A stretch of 64,000 bases of DNA from Oscarella lobularis (lineage: Eukaryota > Porifera > Homoscleromorpha > Homosclerophorida > Oscarellidae). Shown here in pieces: positions 20,201 through 31,100 of this stretch. A program made the translations under genes and the position numbers. Each line of letters opens with the position of its first letter. Positions within the stretch are counted from its first letter, which is position 1. A model generated the notes under the pieces. It worked only from the letters and a program-made list of their open reading frames with translations, was not told the origin of the DNA and did not search any database. The stretch spans positions 1,984,001 to 2,048,000 of the forward strand of contig NC_089183.1 in NCBI RefSeq assembly GCF_947507565.1, read 5' to 3'.

Positions 20201-21485
20201 GTTTCGACTCAAATCAAGCCTCTTCAGGGCAGTTAGGTTGCTCAAACTAATTGGAAGTGTTTGTAGACCACAACTTCGCACGTTTAGTTCTTCCAGTTTC
20301 TGTAGTTTCGTTCCTATATCTTCAGGAAGACTTTTCAATTTACTGTTTCCCCACAGATGAAGCTTCCTCAGGGCAGTTAGGTTGCTCAAACTAATTGGAA
20401 GTTGTTTTAGATCGCACCACCCCAACTCGAGTTCTTCCAGGTTCTGTAGTTTCGTCCCTATATCTTCCGGAAGACTTCTCAATTCACTGTTTCCACTCAA
20501 GTCAAGCTTCTTCAGGGAAGTTAGGTTACTCAAACTAATTGGAAGTTGTTTTAGATCGCACCACCCCAAATCGAGTTCTTCCAGGTTCTGTAGTTTCGTC
20601 CCTATATCTTCCGGAAGACTTCTCAATTCACTGTTTCCACTCAAATCAATCTTCTTCAGGGCAGTTATGTCACTCAAACTATTTGGAAGTTGGTGTAGAC
20701 TACACCCCCACAAGATGAGTTCTTCCAGGTTCTGTAGTTTCTTCCCTATGTCTTCAGGAAGACTTTGCAATTCCCTGTTCGAATTTAAATCCAGTCTCTT
20801 TAGGTCTTTTAGTTCACTGATTTGTGAGGGAAAGTGTTTTAGACCGCAAGACTGCAAAGTGAGTGCTTCTAAGTTCGACAACGTTTCTTGAGGTTTACTC
20901 TCGAATCTCCTTTTTTGTATTGGAGCGAACAGTGCTGCATACTTGTTGAGCAAATTTTTTCGAATAGAAAGAGAGCGTAGTTCTTTTTGCGACTCTACGG
21001 CACGTATAATGTCATCTTCGTTAACAAGGATTAGACATAGTTCTTTGAGACGTGAAGGCAGAAGTGGTAGTGATCGAGAGTAGTAATACAGACTGTTCCT
21101 CTGCGTTCGACCTATTTGAACTCGTGTAATGCCGTCCATACTTGCTAGTGAAAGATTTTGTGCTGCGGCACAATCAATACTTAAGGCCGATACTTCAGTC
21201 AGGCTTGAAACGTCAAACGGAAGGCAATCACTTTCCAAAATAGCCTCATTATTACCTTCTATACACAGTACTGCATCTTCATCGTTAGACCAGTCTAAAC
21301 AATACCATCTAAGAAACAATAAAGACTACGCTAAACCTTCCAGCTGCGAATATAGGTACAGTAGTACTTACTTACCGATTATGGTCTTTCATGCGGCCGA
21401 CAGTTTGTATTTGGTAAACGAAATTTTTGTATGTTACGTTCTCTCCTCGCCTAAGAGCGCGAATAAGCTGATCCGAGGTACTCAT
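17247..21485 (-). CDS. LRR-Roc-COR GTPase with two C-terminal death domains (ROCO-1)
   Basis: Five exons: 21485-21376, 21308-18082, 18033-17665, 17617-17315 and 17257-17247, all with GT-AG introns of 47-67 bp and consistent phases; 1339 residues. After about 150 residues come six 48-residue double LRR units (for example SLPEDIGTKLQNLEELDLGW). The Roc GTPase follows, with P-loop GEGCSGKTS near residue 554, DCGGQ (G3) near 603 and TKVD (G4) near 664, then the COR region. Exon 3 encodes a death-fold domain (KKQIRELAFILDVS ... LQLLTIWIKK). Exon 4 encodes a clearer death domain (QAEWRSIARILKPEPF ... MLEAWASKFGNKATRRHF). The last exon adds only Ser-His. Roc-COR proteins dimerise and act as GTP-dependent switches, and death domains recruit partners. 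Ligand and pathway are unknown. The gene is intact. An in-frame ATG 18 codons upstream (21539) could extend it. Confidence 0.85.
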
Positions 21486-21631
21486 CGCTGTTGTAATTTG
21501 CATAAGAGAAGCAGACCCGTATATTTCGTGAAGGGACATGTATCGTTTGAAGTTTCATGCTCGTCTTTGGTTCACGGTAAACTTGAAATAGGTGCAACCT
21601 GTCGTAATCGGCCGTCAACTAGCGCCCTGAT

Positions 21632-21810
21632 CAGTGGCGTGCGCACGGAGTTTTAGGACGTCGATTGGCCATCCAAAAGAATTAGCAATAAAAAGGAAAT
21701 AGTTAAATGTGGCAAAAAATGAATTAATTAAAAGGAAGCTGGAAGTGGGCATGGTCGTAAAAATTTTTCGCGCGCCGACGCCTCCCTCCCCTAACTGCTC
21801 CACGCCACTG
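21632..21810. mobile_element. MITE with CAGTGGCGTG termini
   Basis: The element starts CAGTGGCGTG and ends CACGCCACTG, a 10-base terminal inverted repeat. Flanks GCCCTGAT and GCTTGGAT are a weak eight-base duplication. The empty version of this site is visible upstream of ROCO-4 (about 42455-42480). Related sequence lies upstream of ROCO-2 and ROCO-3 but not of ROCO-4 or ROCO-5. Size and termini suit a nonautonomous hAT element. Confidence 0.6.
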
Positions 21811-23062
21811 GCTTGGATATGCGATAACCCTCTTTTTTTTTGCCGCATTGTCACCCTCGATTATCATGACTGTTGCAGTGTTAATGCGACAGTTGAGTTG
21901 TCGACTCCCAAAGATGGACAGAATGCGAGCCTCGATAGTGATCCGTTGCACATGCAGTCCGCCTCGAGGCAACAGCTAGAGACGTGTACACTAACAGCGA
22001 CGCGGTCTGTTTTACGGCTGCTATCTAGGAGCGCCGGAAAAAGCAAAGGATGTTATAATAAAGCCCCTCGATCGCGAGTCGCCTGATAGCACAGCTAATC
22101 AGCCTGTGACGCGGTCAGTTGTGGATTAAGGTAGGCCGTGCTTTCCAGCTTTCTCAACCGCCTGTAGTTCTTATCCCCCGCGCCTGCGGCGTCGGTTGCG
22201 CCACATGGTCCTATTATATATATATTTATTTTGCCTTCAATAAGACAGACGCCATCACTCAATGTCTTTATTTTTTTCTATTATCTATGTCTTTCTCGTC
22301 TAGTAGAACAGCCGCCATCTTCACTGCTTGAAACAGTCTCTACCAAGCTTTCTAAAAGATTCCTGGTCATCCCGTGCCTTGGATTGCTTCGAATCATATG
22401 CCTGTACGGTCTTTCCAACTCCTCAAAAAAGTTTCTCCGGCTGTATTTCTTTACCGTACTTCTTCAGCAGACATTGCACGCACCTAGTCCTATTTCTTGA
22501 CTAATAATCGTACCCCCTATACAGTAAGTCGGATTGGGGTCTATGGATTCCGTACCAAAAATTTTCCTTAAGAAACAACCCCAAGGTGTCAGATTTGTGA
22601 CCTATTCGTGTACAGTACCACTCATTCGCTTAAAACGTGCGAGACGTGTACTGTAGCTCCAAATTATTGCGTGAAGTCAAGCTGAGTTGGAGGGATCGAG
22701 GGAGCTAGAGGCGAATCATTACGGCGTCCTTGTTCTCAAGCAAACCGCAGCTTTCCATCAACTAGTGTTACCGCTTGTATAACGATAGAATAACGACAAA
22801 AGAGAGTACAGTAAAAGGATAAAAAATGCCAAGTAGTCAGGAAACCTATCCTCCCTCTGTTCTAAATTAAAAAGTCTAACTAATAAGTTCAACAATTAAT
22901 GAAGGCATCGTGAAACGACTGAACGATACTAATAGAAAAAAGGTTGAGTAGACGAACTCTAATTAACGAATATCATAATTGAGACAATGAATCGGAGAGT
23001 GCCATTGTGGCAGCCATACTATAATACTATGTGCGCAATTGATGACTCTACTACGCAAAGAG
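21811..23062. repeat. Intergenic duplicated region between ROCO-1 and ROCO-2
   Basis: Contains copy 2 of the decayed coding segment (22345-22640, minus strand) and the ROCO 3'-flank block (about 22680-23062). No intact gene was found. The 21811-22070 part resembles sequences upstream of other ROCO copies. Confidence 0.45.
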
Positions 23063-24384
23063 TCAGTGTGAGCCTAAAAGGAATTCTAAGATGCTTAGCA
23101 AGCGCGCAACACAACAAGAAACTTACCAGAAAAAATTTCGGGTACTTCATTTGAGTAGCCTACGTCAGGGTCATTCACGGCATTGATAAAATGCCTGCGG
23201 ATTGCTCTATTGCCGAACTTGCTTTCCCACGCCTCCAGCATCTCTATAGCACGCTCGCTATCGTTGCCTTTCTCTCCAAACGCATGAATTTCATAATGTT
23301 TAAAAGGTTCCGGTTCCAAAATTTTTGCAACAATACGCCACTTTGCTTGAATGCGTTGGGCCGCTCTAACTTTTTCTCGCGCTGTCATCGGTGTATCAAG
23401 GAACTCGTCACCAAATGAAGAAGTGTCATCTAAATTGAGAAAGCAGATAAATATGATCTGTCTTTGATTGTTTAAACTTACAAACGCGAAAAGACTCATA
23501 TGTTTTAGGGGCTTGGAGCAGTGGCGTAACCAGTGGGTGGGCCTGGGTGGGCCATGCCCACCCAAAAATTTTTCGAAGTATAAATGGAAAACGAAGTTAT
23601 TCACATGTTATAATCTGAATGGAAATTTCTGCTATTATATAGTCTAAGTTAGCGTTGTAGCTCTAACAAGCATGCAAATTCTTCTTTGTAGTGATACATT
23701 TGAGCAATATAACTTTGTATTAACCACTCCCACATACCTAAAGCGGCTGGGGGCTTCGAAAAGAATGCAAAGTGAGTGCTTCTAAGTTCGACCTCTTTTC
23801 TTGAAGTTTACTCTCAAATTTCCTGTTCCATATTGGAGCGAACAGGGCTGCAAACTGGTTGAGAATTTTTTTCTAATGGAAAGATTGCGTAGTTCTTTCT
23901 GCGACTCTACGGCACGTATAATGTAATCTTTGCTAAGACATAGTTCCTTGAGACGTGGAGGCAGAAGTGGTAAAGAGTAGTAATACCGACTGTACCCCTG
24001 CATTCGACCTATTTGAACTCGTGTAATGCCGTCCACACTTGCTAGTGAAAGATTTTGTGCTGCGGCACAATCAATACTTAAGGCCGATACTTCAGTCAGG
24101 CTTGAAACGTTAAACGGAAGGCAATCACTTTCCAAAATAGCCTCATTTGATCCTTCTATACAGAGGACTGCATCTTCATCGTTAGACCGGTCTGAACAAT
24201 ACCAGCTAGGAAACAATCAGGGCCACGCGCTAAGCCTTAATTCGAACTGTGTACGTACAGTAGTACTTACTGACCTATCATCTTCTATCACGTGGCGGAC
24301 AGTTTGTATTCGGTAAACGAATTTTTTGTATGTTACGTTCTCTCCACGCCTAAGAGCGCTAATAAGCTGATCCGAGGTACTCAT
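23063..24384 (-). pseudogene. ROCO-2: gutted LRR-Roc-COR-Death gene
   Basis: The two ends of a ROCO gene survive. Kept at the 5' side are exon 1 (ATG 24384, with a GTCAGT donor) and the first part of exon 2 (24205 to about 23763, up to the cap before the first LRR unit). Kept at the 3' side are the last 37 bases of exon 3 (23482-23518), the full death-domain exon (23127-23429) and the 11-base terminal exon (23063-23073). All LRR units, Roc, COR and most of the first death domain are gone, about 2.9 kb compared with ROCO-1. A truncated MITE fills the gap. Small indels also break the surviving exon 2 part. Confidence 0.82.
23519..23743. mobile_element. Truncated MITE with CAGTGGCGTAACCAG terminus
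   Basis: Its left end and body match the complete copy at 24909-25165, but the right terminus is missing. It ends at the deletion junction inside ROCO-2, so insertion and deletion may be one history. Confidence 0.75.
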
Positions 24385-24489
24385 CGTTTGTAATTTGCAT
24401 AAGAGAAGCAGACCCGTATATCTCGTGAAGGGAAATGTATCGTGTGAAGTTTCATATTCGTCTTTGGTTCAGGGGCAACCGGTCGTAAT

Positions 24490-24690
24490 TGGCCATCAAC
24501 CAACCATCCAATGGAAACACTACCTCAAAAATCTTGCTCTGTTTAAGGCGTAAAGACAGATCGTTTTAGGCCGTCGATTGGCCATTCGAAAGAATTAGTA
24601 ATAAAAAGCAATTAAATGTCACGAATATGAATTAAAATTAAACAGGAAGTGGGCTTGGTGGTAAAACTTTTGTGTGCGCCGACGCACCCT
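24490..24690. repeat. Diverged MITE-like sequence upstream of ROCO-2
   Basis: Shares the GTCGATTGGCCAT, AATTAAATGT and GGAAGTGGGC blocks with the CAGTGGCGTG elements upstream of ROCO-1 and ROCO-3. Its termini are eroded. Confidence 0.45.
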
Positions 24691-24696
24691 TCCAAC

Positions 24697-24868
24697 AACG
24701 TCGTACCCGGATCGTCGTCGGATCCTTTGCACTCGATGCGAGCGCTCTTTCCCGGCATTCCCGTCGTCGGTTTTTGGGCAATGGCGAGTTTTGCGAATTG
24801 GGTACGTGCGGTTGTTAGGATGATTCTGGAGCGGGTGGTGACAACGACGACGGCGATAACCAGCTAAA
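24697..24868 (+). pseudogene. FBXO22-like: FIST C-terminal fragment (FIST-5)
   Basis: Starts inside the FIST-C region (GTACCCGGATCGTCG) and runs through the FPGIPVVGF motif to the final CCAGCTAA. A T is missing in the run after the motif, an in-frame TAG follows, and about 90 bases encoding the acidic tail are deleted. It is dead and lies beside MITE sequence. Confidence 0.8.
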
Positions 24869-24908
24869 TTTGTTGCCTTCTTCTCTGATTTTTTGCACAA
24901 TACTGGGC

Positions 24909-25165
24909 CAGTGGCGTAACCAGTGGGTGGGCCCGGGTGGGCCAGGCCCACCCAAAATGTTTCAAAGTATAAATGGAAAATAAAGTTATTCACCTGTTTT
25001 AACCTGAATGGCAATTTCTGCTATTATATCGTCTAAGTTAACGTTTGTAGCTCTAACCAATATCAGCCCAGCATGCAAATACTTCTTTGTACTGATATAT
25101 TTGAGCAATATAAATTTTTATTAACCACGCCCACATACCTAAAAAAGTTTCTGGTTACGCCACTG
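24909..25165. mobile_element. Complete MITE with CAGTGGCGTAACCAG termini
   Basis: A 257-bp element. Its left end CAGTGGCGTAACCAG and right end CTGGTTACGCCACTG are perfect inverted repeats. The flanks carry a near-perfect eight-base duplication (ATACTGGG/ATACTGGC). The empty site is visible in the homologous 3' flank of the FIST fragment near 34090. Length, termini and duplication point to a nonautonomous hAT-type element. Confidence 0.8.
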
Positions 25166-25329
25166 ATACTGGCTGGTGTACTTTTGTGTCGTTAGGTGAC
25201 TGAGAAGCAACGTGTAGTGAGTTTAATTAAGTAATTAACTAATTATAAACGACGAGCGATCTAGTGTTTGAGATACAGTAGTAGAGTTTAATTTTTCTTT
25301 TTTCGCCTACCACTAGAAGACCACTTGTT

Positions 25330-25500
25330 TAGAAAGGCTCCACTGGCAGTTTTATGTGGAAAGAGACCGGCAAGGAGCCTCTTTTGTTTCGACATTGTGA
25401 GGCGAGATTGAGTCCAGTTGATCGTTGACAATTAGAAGTCCGGCCAGATACAAAGAGGTAAAACGAATTCTCTGAGTCAGCGAAACTAAAATTGCGGCAG
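25330..25500 (-). pseudogene. ZYG11-like: ZYG11-like fragment
   Basis: Minus-strand sequence equivalent to residues about 650-690 of the ZYG11-like proteins (in the intact copies SSYLAALLIVNDDLDSIWPN), flanked by unit sequence on both sides. Nothing else of the gene remains here. It confirms that the FIST/ZYG11 pair once stood in this unit. Confidence 0.7.
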
Positions 25501-25602
25501 GAGTGACTTATTTTCATGCGCATGCGTGTACCTTTCTTTTCCAACGTCCTACTCACCACGCGACTGATTTTCGCTCTCTGAGTCTCTGCAGCAAGAGCAA
25601 TC

Positions 25603-26752
25603 ATGGAGGTAAGCATTTCCACGCACTTGTTCACTAGATAGGCTTGTAAGCATGTTGGCTCGTTGCGAAAGTCGTCTTGGCGGGTCCTTTTGGGAGGCCC
25701 CATCCGTCTGCAAGTGCAGTATGATATGATAGAGTCGTGTACGCACGACGATGTTGAAGCTAGCGACGTTGGGCATCGATTCGCGAATTTTCAATTTCTC
25801 TCTTTTTCAGGATTCTTGTATAGTGTACGGCGGACTGTCTGAAAAGAGCGGAGCGGACTACAGGCTCTATATCCAAAGCCTCTTCAAAAGCGATGATGGA
25901 TTCGAGCCGCTAAACGTCAAATCTTACAAAATCGGTTTGCACCGGAAACACGCCTTGCAAACTCTAGGGCGTCATCTCGGAGTTATAAATCAATGGGATC
26001 CAATTTCGTCTGAACAAGGTACAGCACCTTATCGCGCACATGTTAATTAACCTTCATTGAGAGAATAATTGTATTATTCGCAATTAATAAAATAGGCGAA
26101 ATTGAGCCGGCTATTTGCCTCCTAACTGACCGAAGGACTCGCATTGGTCTTTTCAAGCCGCGCGATACGAAGTTTTGGTCGTGCAAAAGCGTAAATCCAG
26201 AACGAATCGAAATGATCTCGATTCCAGCGCACAACTACTTTTTCGCCGAGATATCCAAGTCCACACGACCGGAATTGCTGTGGGAGAAGATATTTGCAAT
26301 AGAGAAGAATGCCACGGCAATCGATCACGCTTTTTCATCGACTCACTCTCTATTTCCAACGAGCGTCGAGAGCGTCTTTGCCGCGGTTTTTCTGAACGGG
26401 ACAGAGGCCGGATTCGAAAAGGCGTGCACGAAATTCGTTCGCGGTCTGAGCAATCTTCCAGAGGGAGACTTTTTCTTTGTTGATCTTTGGCGAAAAGGCC
26501 GTCTTGTATTCTTTTTGGTACCGTTCAGAAACTTGTACACGTCTTTGTGGGAAATAGAACAAAGTATGATAATGTGAGTGAAAATTATTTTGTTCTAGCT
26601 TGTCTATTTTTAGAAATGGCCACAGCAGACGAGCTTCTCGGAAAACTGAACAAATGTACCTAGACATCTATCTTGTATTCAGGCTGAGTTCTTATTCTTC
26701 TTTTTTGTTCTGGACGAATGGGAGGCGAAGTTGGATTCGCGGAGATGTGTAA
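25603..26752 (+). CDS. Gene X-1, protein of unknown family
   Basis: Exons with good GT-AG signals: 25603-25608 (ATG GAG), 25811-26018, 26096-26573 and probably 26614-26752, about 276 residues. The protein starts MEDSCIVYGGLSEKSGADYR and continues with GEIEPAICLLTDRRTRIGLF, MISIPAHNYFFAEI, HSLFPTSVESVFAAVFLNGT and DLWRKGRLVFFLVPFRNLY. It has no signal peptide or membrane segment and looks like a globular alpha/beta cytosolic protein. I do not recognise it. If the last intron is not removed, translation ends at the TGA at 26574, one codon after the third exon's ATG. The first coding exon is only two codons and its leader is homologous to sequence upstream of all three intact ZYG11-like genes. 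The gene therefore probably began as their divergent partner. Confidence 0.65.
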
Positions 26753-28185
26753 TTCTGTAGATCTGTAGAAGATGCATGCCGTATAACGGTAAACCCACCT
26801 CCTCCCCCTGCATGAGAAAAAGAATACTGGTACAAAGATACGCGCTACCCTGCAGTAGAACCATAGATGGTAGAACCATGGTACATGGTAGAACAAACTC
26901 CTAGTCTTTTTTTATTCTGAACGGGCAGCGTCTTTCAGGCACATGTCTGAAAATCGAACGGGTAGTTTTGCTGCGGAAGAAATACCTTTCAAGCCACGGA
27001 AAATCTATCTAACAGACATTCCAACTAGAGGCCTGGCTTGTGTGCATCCGGGATCCCTTTTGCTTCACGTAAAGGATTCTCCGTGGGTATCTCCGTTTAG
27101 CGAAGCCATCCTTCGTCCTAGACGAGCGCAATCTTCTTTTTCTACATGACAGGTAGGTATAGGCGTTGATCCGATCCGTTTTCGCGGCCTAAAATGGTCT
27201 TTCTCGTCCTGCATGTCGCTACGCAAACAACTGATCGAGAAACGCCCGACGCTCTATGTAACGGTACCGCACAGTTCCTTTACTCACGAGAATGTCACGG
27301 AGCTTTCTAGAACAAATGCTTTTAGTGGCGGCGTAGTGGCGGCGTCTCCTCGATCGCCATCAGAGGCCGGCCCCTCGTTCGCGAGTCGCCTGATAGCACT
27401 GCTAATCAGCGTTGTTCTTTGCTAGGGACCCATGTATGCGAAGCCAAAATCAGCCTGTGACGAAGCTTTCTAAAAGATTCCTTGTCAGCCCGTGCCTTGG
27501 ATTGCTTCGAATCATATGCCTCTACGGTCTTTCCAACTCCTCAAAAAAGTTTCTTGAGATAGTCCTCCGGCTGTATTTCTTTACCGTACTTCTTCAGCAG
27601 ACATTGCACGCACCTGGTCCTATTTCTTGACTAATAATCGTAGCCCCCCATACAGTAAGTCGGCTTGGGATCTATGGATTCCGTACCAAAAAGTATCCTC
27701 AAGAAACAACCTCAAAGTGTCAGATTTGTTACCCATTCGTGTACAGTACCATTCGCTCAAAACGTGTGAAACGTACTGTAGCTCCAAATCATTGCGTGAA
27801 GTCAAGCTGAGTTAAAGGGATCGAGGGAGAGGCAAATCATTACGGCGTCCTCGTTCTCAAGCAAACCGCAGCTTTCCATCAACTAGTGTTACAGCTTGTA
27901 TAGAATACAGTAACGATAAAAAAAGTACAGTAAAAGGATAAAAATGCCAAGTAGTCAGGAAAGTTCAAACCTATCCTCCCTCTGTTCTAAAAGAAAAAGC
28001 CTAACTAATAAGTTGAACAAACAATGAAGGCACCGCGAAGCGAGTAAGCTAAACTAACAGAAAAAATTGTTGGAATGGACGAACTCTAATTAACGAATAT
28101 CATTTTTTGGGACGACGAATCAGACAGCGTCACTGTGGCTACTATATTATTATGTGCGCAATTGATGACTCTAATACCCAAAGAG
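26753..28185. repeat. Intergenic duplicated region before ROCO-3
   Basis: Holds the shared intergenic block (about 27030-27430), copy 3 of the decayed coding segment (27470-27770, minus strand) and the ROCO 3'-flank block. No intact gene seen. Confidence 0.45.
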
Positions 28186-31100
28186 TCAGTGTGAGCCTAA
28201 AAGGAGTGCTGAGATGCTTATAGCAAGCGCGCAACACAACAAGAAACTTACCAGGAAAAATTTCGGGTACTTCATTTGAGTAGCCTACGTCAGGATCGTT
28301 CACGGCATTGATAAAATGCCTGCGGGTTGCTCTATCGCCGAACTTGCTTGCCCACGCCTCCAGCATCTCTATAGCACGCTCGCTATCGTTGCGTTGCTCT
28401 CCAAACGCATGAATTTCATTATGTGTAAAAGGTTTCGGTTTCAGAATTCTCCCAACAGTACGCCATTTTGCTCGAATGCGTTGGGCCGCTCTGAATCTTT
28501 CTAGCGAGGTCATCGGAGTATCAAGGAACTCGTCACTAAATGAAGAAGTGACATCTAAAAAAAGGAGATAAACATGATTCTTCCTCGTTGTTTAAACTTA
28601 CAAACTCGAGAAGACTCTGACGTTTCAAGCGCTTGGAGTAGAGTGTCCTTCCCTAAGTCACCAAAACAGTTTCTAATTACTTTCCCTAAATCACAGTCTT
28701 GTAAGGCGTCAGTAAGAACAGCAACAACAGCGTTTTCTTCAGAGTTCTTCAGCCATTCCTTTATCAATTGAAGCACTTGACTTGCGTCAACTTCGTCTGC
28801 TACCGGGCTAGGACAGCTGACGTCCAGGATGACAGCAAGGTCTCTGATTTGCTTTTTTGTAGAGCAACACCGACTCGCTTCCCTTGCAACCGATTTCGCA
28901 TCTTGTAACGTGACGGGACTTCCGCACGCATCAGGAAATATTTCGTCTAGTTGTCGCTCATATGATTTCAGAACTGTAGAGAAGAGTAGAACGATATTTT
29001 AACCCAATGATCTGTTTATATACCTCGTCTAACACTGTTGCTGCATTCCTGAAGTTTTCTAGGTTTGGCGGCAACAAGGGTACTTAAGTGCCAATCTTTG
29101 GATAATATTTGGACCCGTTGCTTCTTCATGGCAGTGTCGCCGTCAAAGTAGTCAAGGAAAATGCTGTACGAACTTCCCGGAAATATTTTCAATAGCGTTT
29201 GCAGCTGAACAATGCATCTCCAGAACACGTGAAACAATCGATCTAATGCATTGCGTGATTTCGGTGTGCGGCATTTGCAAAGGATTGCTGCGTTAGTTGC
29301 ACGTTCTTCGCACGTAAATTTAGCTTTGATCGGACCATAGGAGAGCGTAAATCCATTATTCCAATGACGAATTAGTTGGCTGATCTGGTGACATCGCGCA
29401 GAAAATAGTTGAAAAATTCCCAGAGGAAGAGTGAAAACGAAAGAGTACGAAAGTGTCACTTCAATGCTACCTTGTGGACAACCTGCGGGAAAATTTTCTT
29501 CTACCTCGCGAGGGCAACCTTGATTAAGTAACCAAGGAAATTAAGAGGAATGCGTCGGCTTTCTCCAAATGATCAACGATGTCATACTCTTCGTTATCAC
29601 CGTGTTCATTAGGCAATCCATGTTTGCCCTTTTCGTAGGCAAAATCAAACGATAACAACATTTTAACAAAAATATTGACGCTTTCCGTGTCAAGTTTTTC
29701 ACCACGTAAAAGAGCTTTTAGCAACGGAATTGACAGAGTTGCATTACTAGACAGCTCCTCTTTATCTTCGATGAATCGTTCGGGGCTAATTTCCGTTGTT
29801 CCACTTTCGTGCTCCAATACGTCGTAATCGTGACGAAAAATTTGCTTCAGCGCATCGACAATTCTTTTGCTCGACCCGAAAACGACATCACTCAAGCGAG
29901 ATTGATCAAAATACAATATAGTGCCAACTTGATGGTAGTATCTTAGAACGATCAGAACATCCTCTTTGGACAAATCAAACTGACCACCTAATCTGTTTAA
30001 AAAATCCACTTTCAACGCAGATAGGCCATTATGAGAGAGTCTGCATTCTCTTTCAACTCTTTCCTCAAAATTGTACCAAGTTTCGGGAACAATGTCACCA
30101 GCACTTGGAAATAGCTTCTCGTTGTCAGTCAGTTTATCAATGAAATCTCTAAACTTTGCAGTAGTTTCCACGTCTTTAGCTGAAGTAAAAACGACACTAT
30201 TCTCGACGCGTACATTCTGTTTCTTGATGAACGCAGCTTTCTCTCCATCCCACAAAATGTTCTCTTTAATAATTGCTTCTCGATTGTCTCTGAAATTCTT
30301 TATTTGGCGAGTGAACTCTTCTTGATACGGTCTAGGATTCCAAGCGTTAGACAAAAGATCAACTTTTGTAAAAACGCAAACGACATAGCAAATCTCATTC
30401 CGCTCGTACACAACCTGTAGATACTTTCCTATATGCTCGTGAAAGCTTGCCTCCGTCAGTTCATAACGCTGAACATCGACTACAATGACGACCAAGCCAT
30501 TTTCGCTGACGAACAATTGATTAGTTAAAAGATAACATCTTTGCCCGCCGCAATCAATAATTTTGGCACGCTTGTCAGCCAACGTCAACTCATATTCTTC
30601 CACACCTATAGTTCTGTCTTCGAGGCACGTGCAAAATGATGAGTTGCGCAGCATAGTTTGAAATAAGCTTGTTTTTCCTGAACAACTCTCACCTAAAACA
30701 ACAATCTTTAATCGTCTTGACGAGGTCAGTACATCGGAGGAAAAATATGCTCGTATTGAAGCTAATCCTTGCTTCCAAACTCCATTCGGTGGAAACGTTA
30801 TAGGATTTCCTAAGCATTTCAAGTACATTAATTTTCCAATTGAAGAAGGCAAACGTGTTAGTCGGCAATTTTCCACATTCAGACTTTCCAGCACTCCCAA
30901 ACTCGATGGTAATTCTGCTAGACCGCAATACTGCAGATCTAGTTCTTTTAGATTGTCTAGCTTTTGCAGTATATCGTCGGGAAGACTTTTCAATTCACTG
31001 TTTCGACGCAAATCAAGCTTCTTAAGGCCAGTTAGATTATTCAAACTAATTGGAAGTTGTTCTAGACCACACTCCCACAAGTCGAGTTTTTCCAAGTTCT

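Noticed and set aside
26943-27149. Possible small gene in the shared intergenic block
   Set aside because: Homologous copies near 15850, 35830 and 50160 have indels that change the frame, with no codon-position bias seen.
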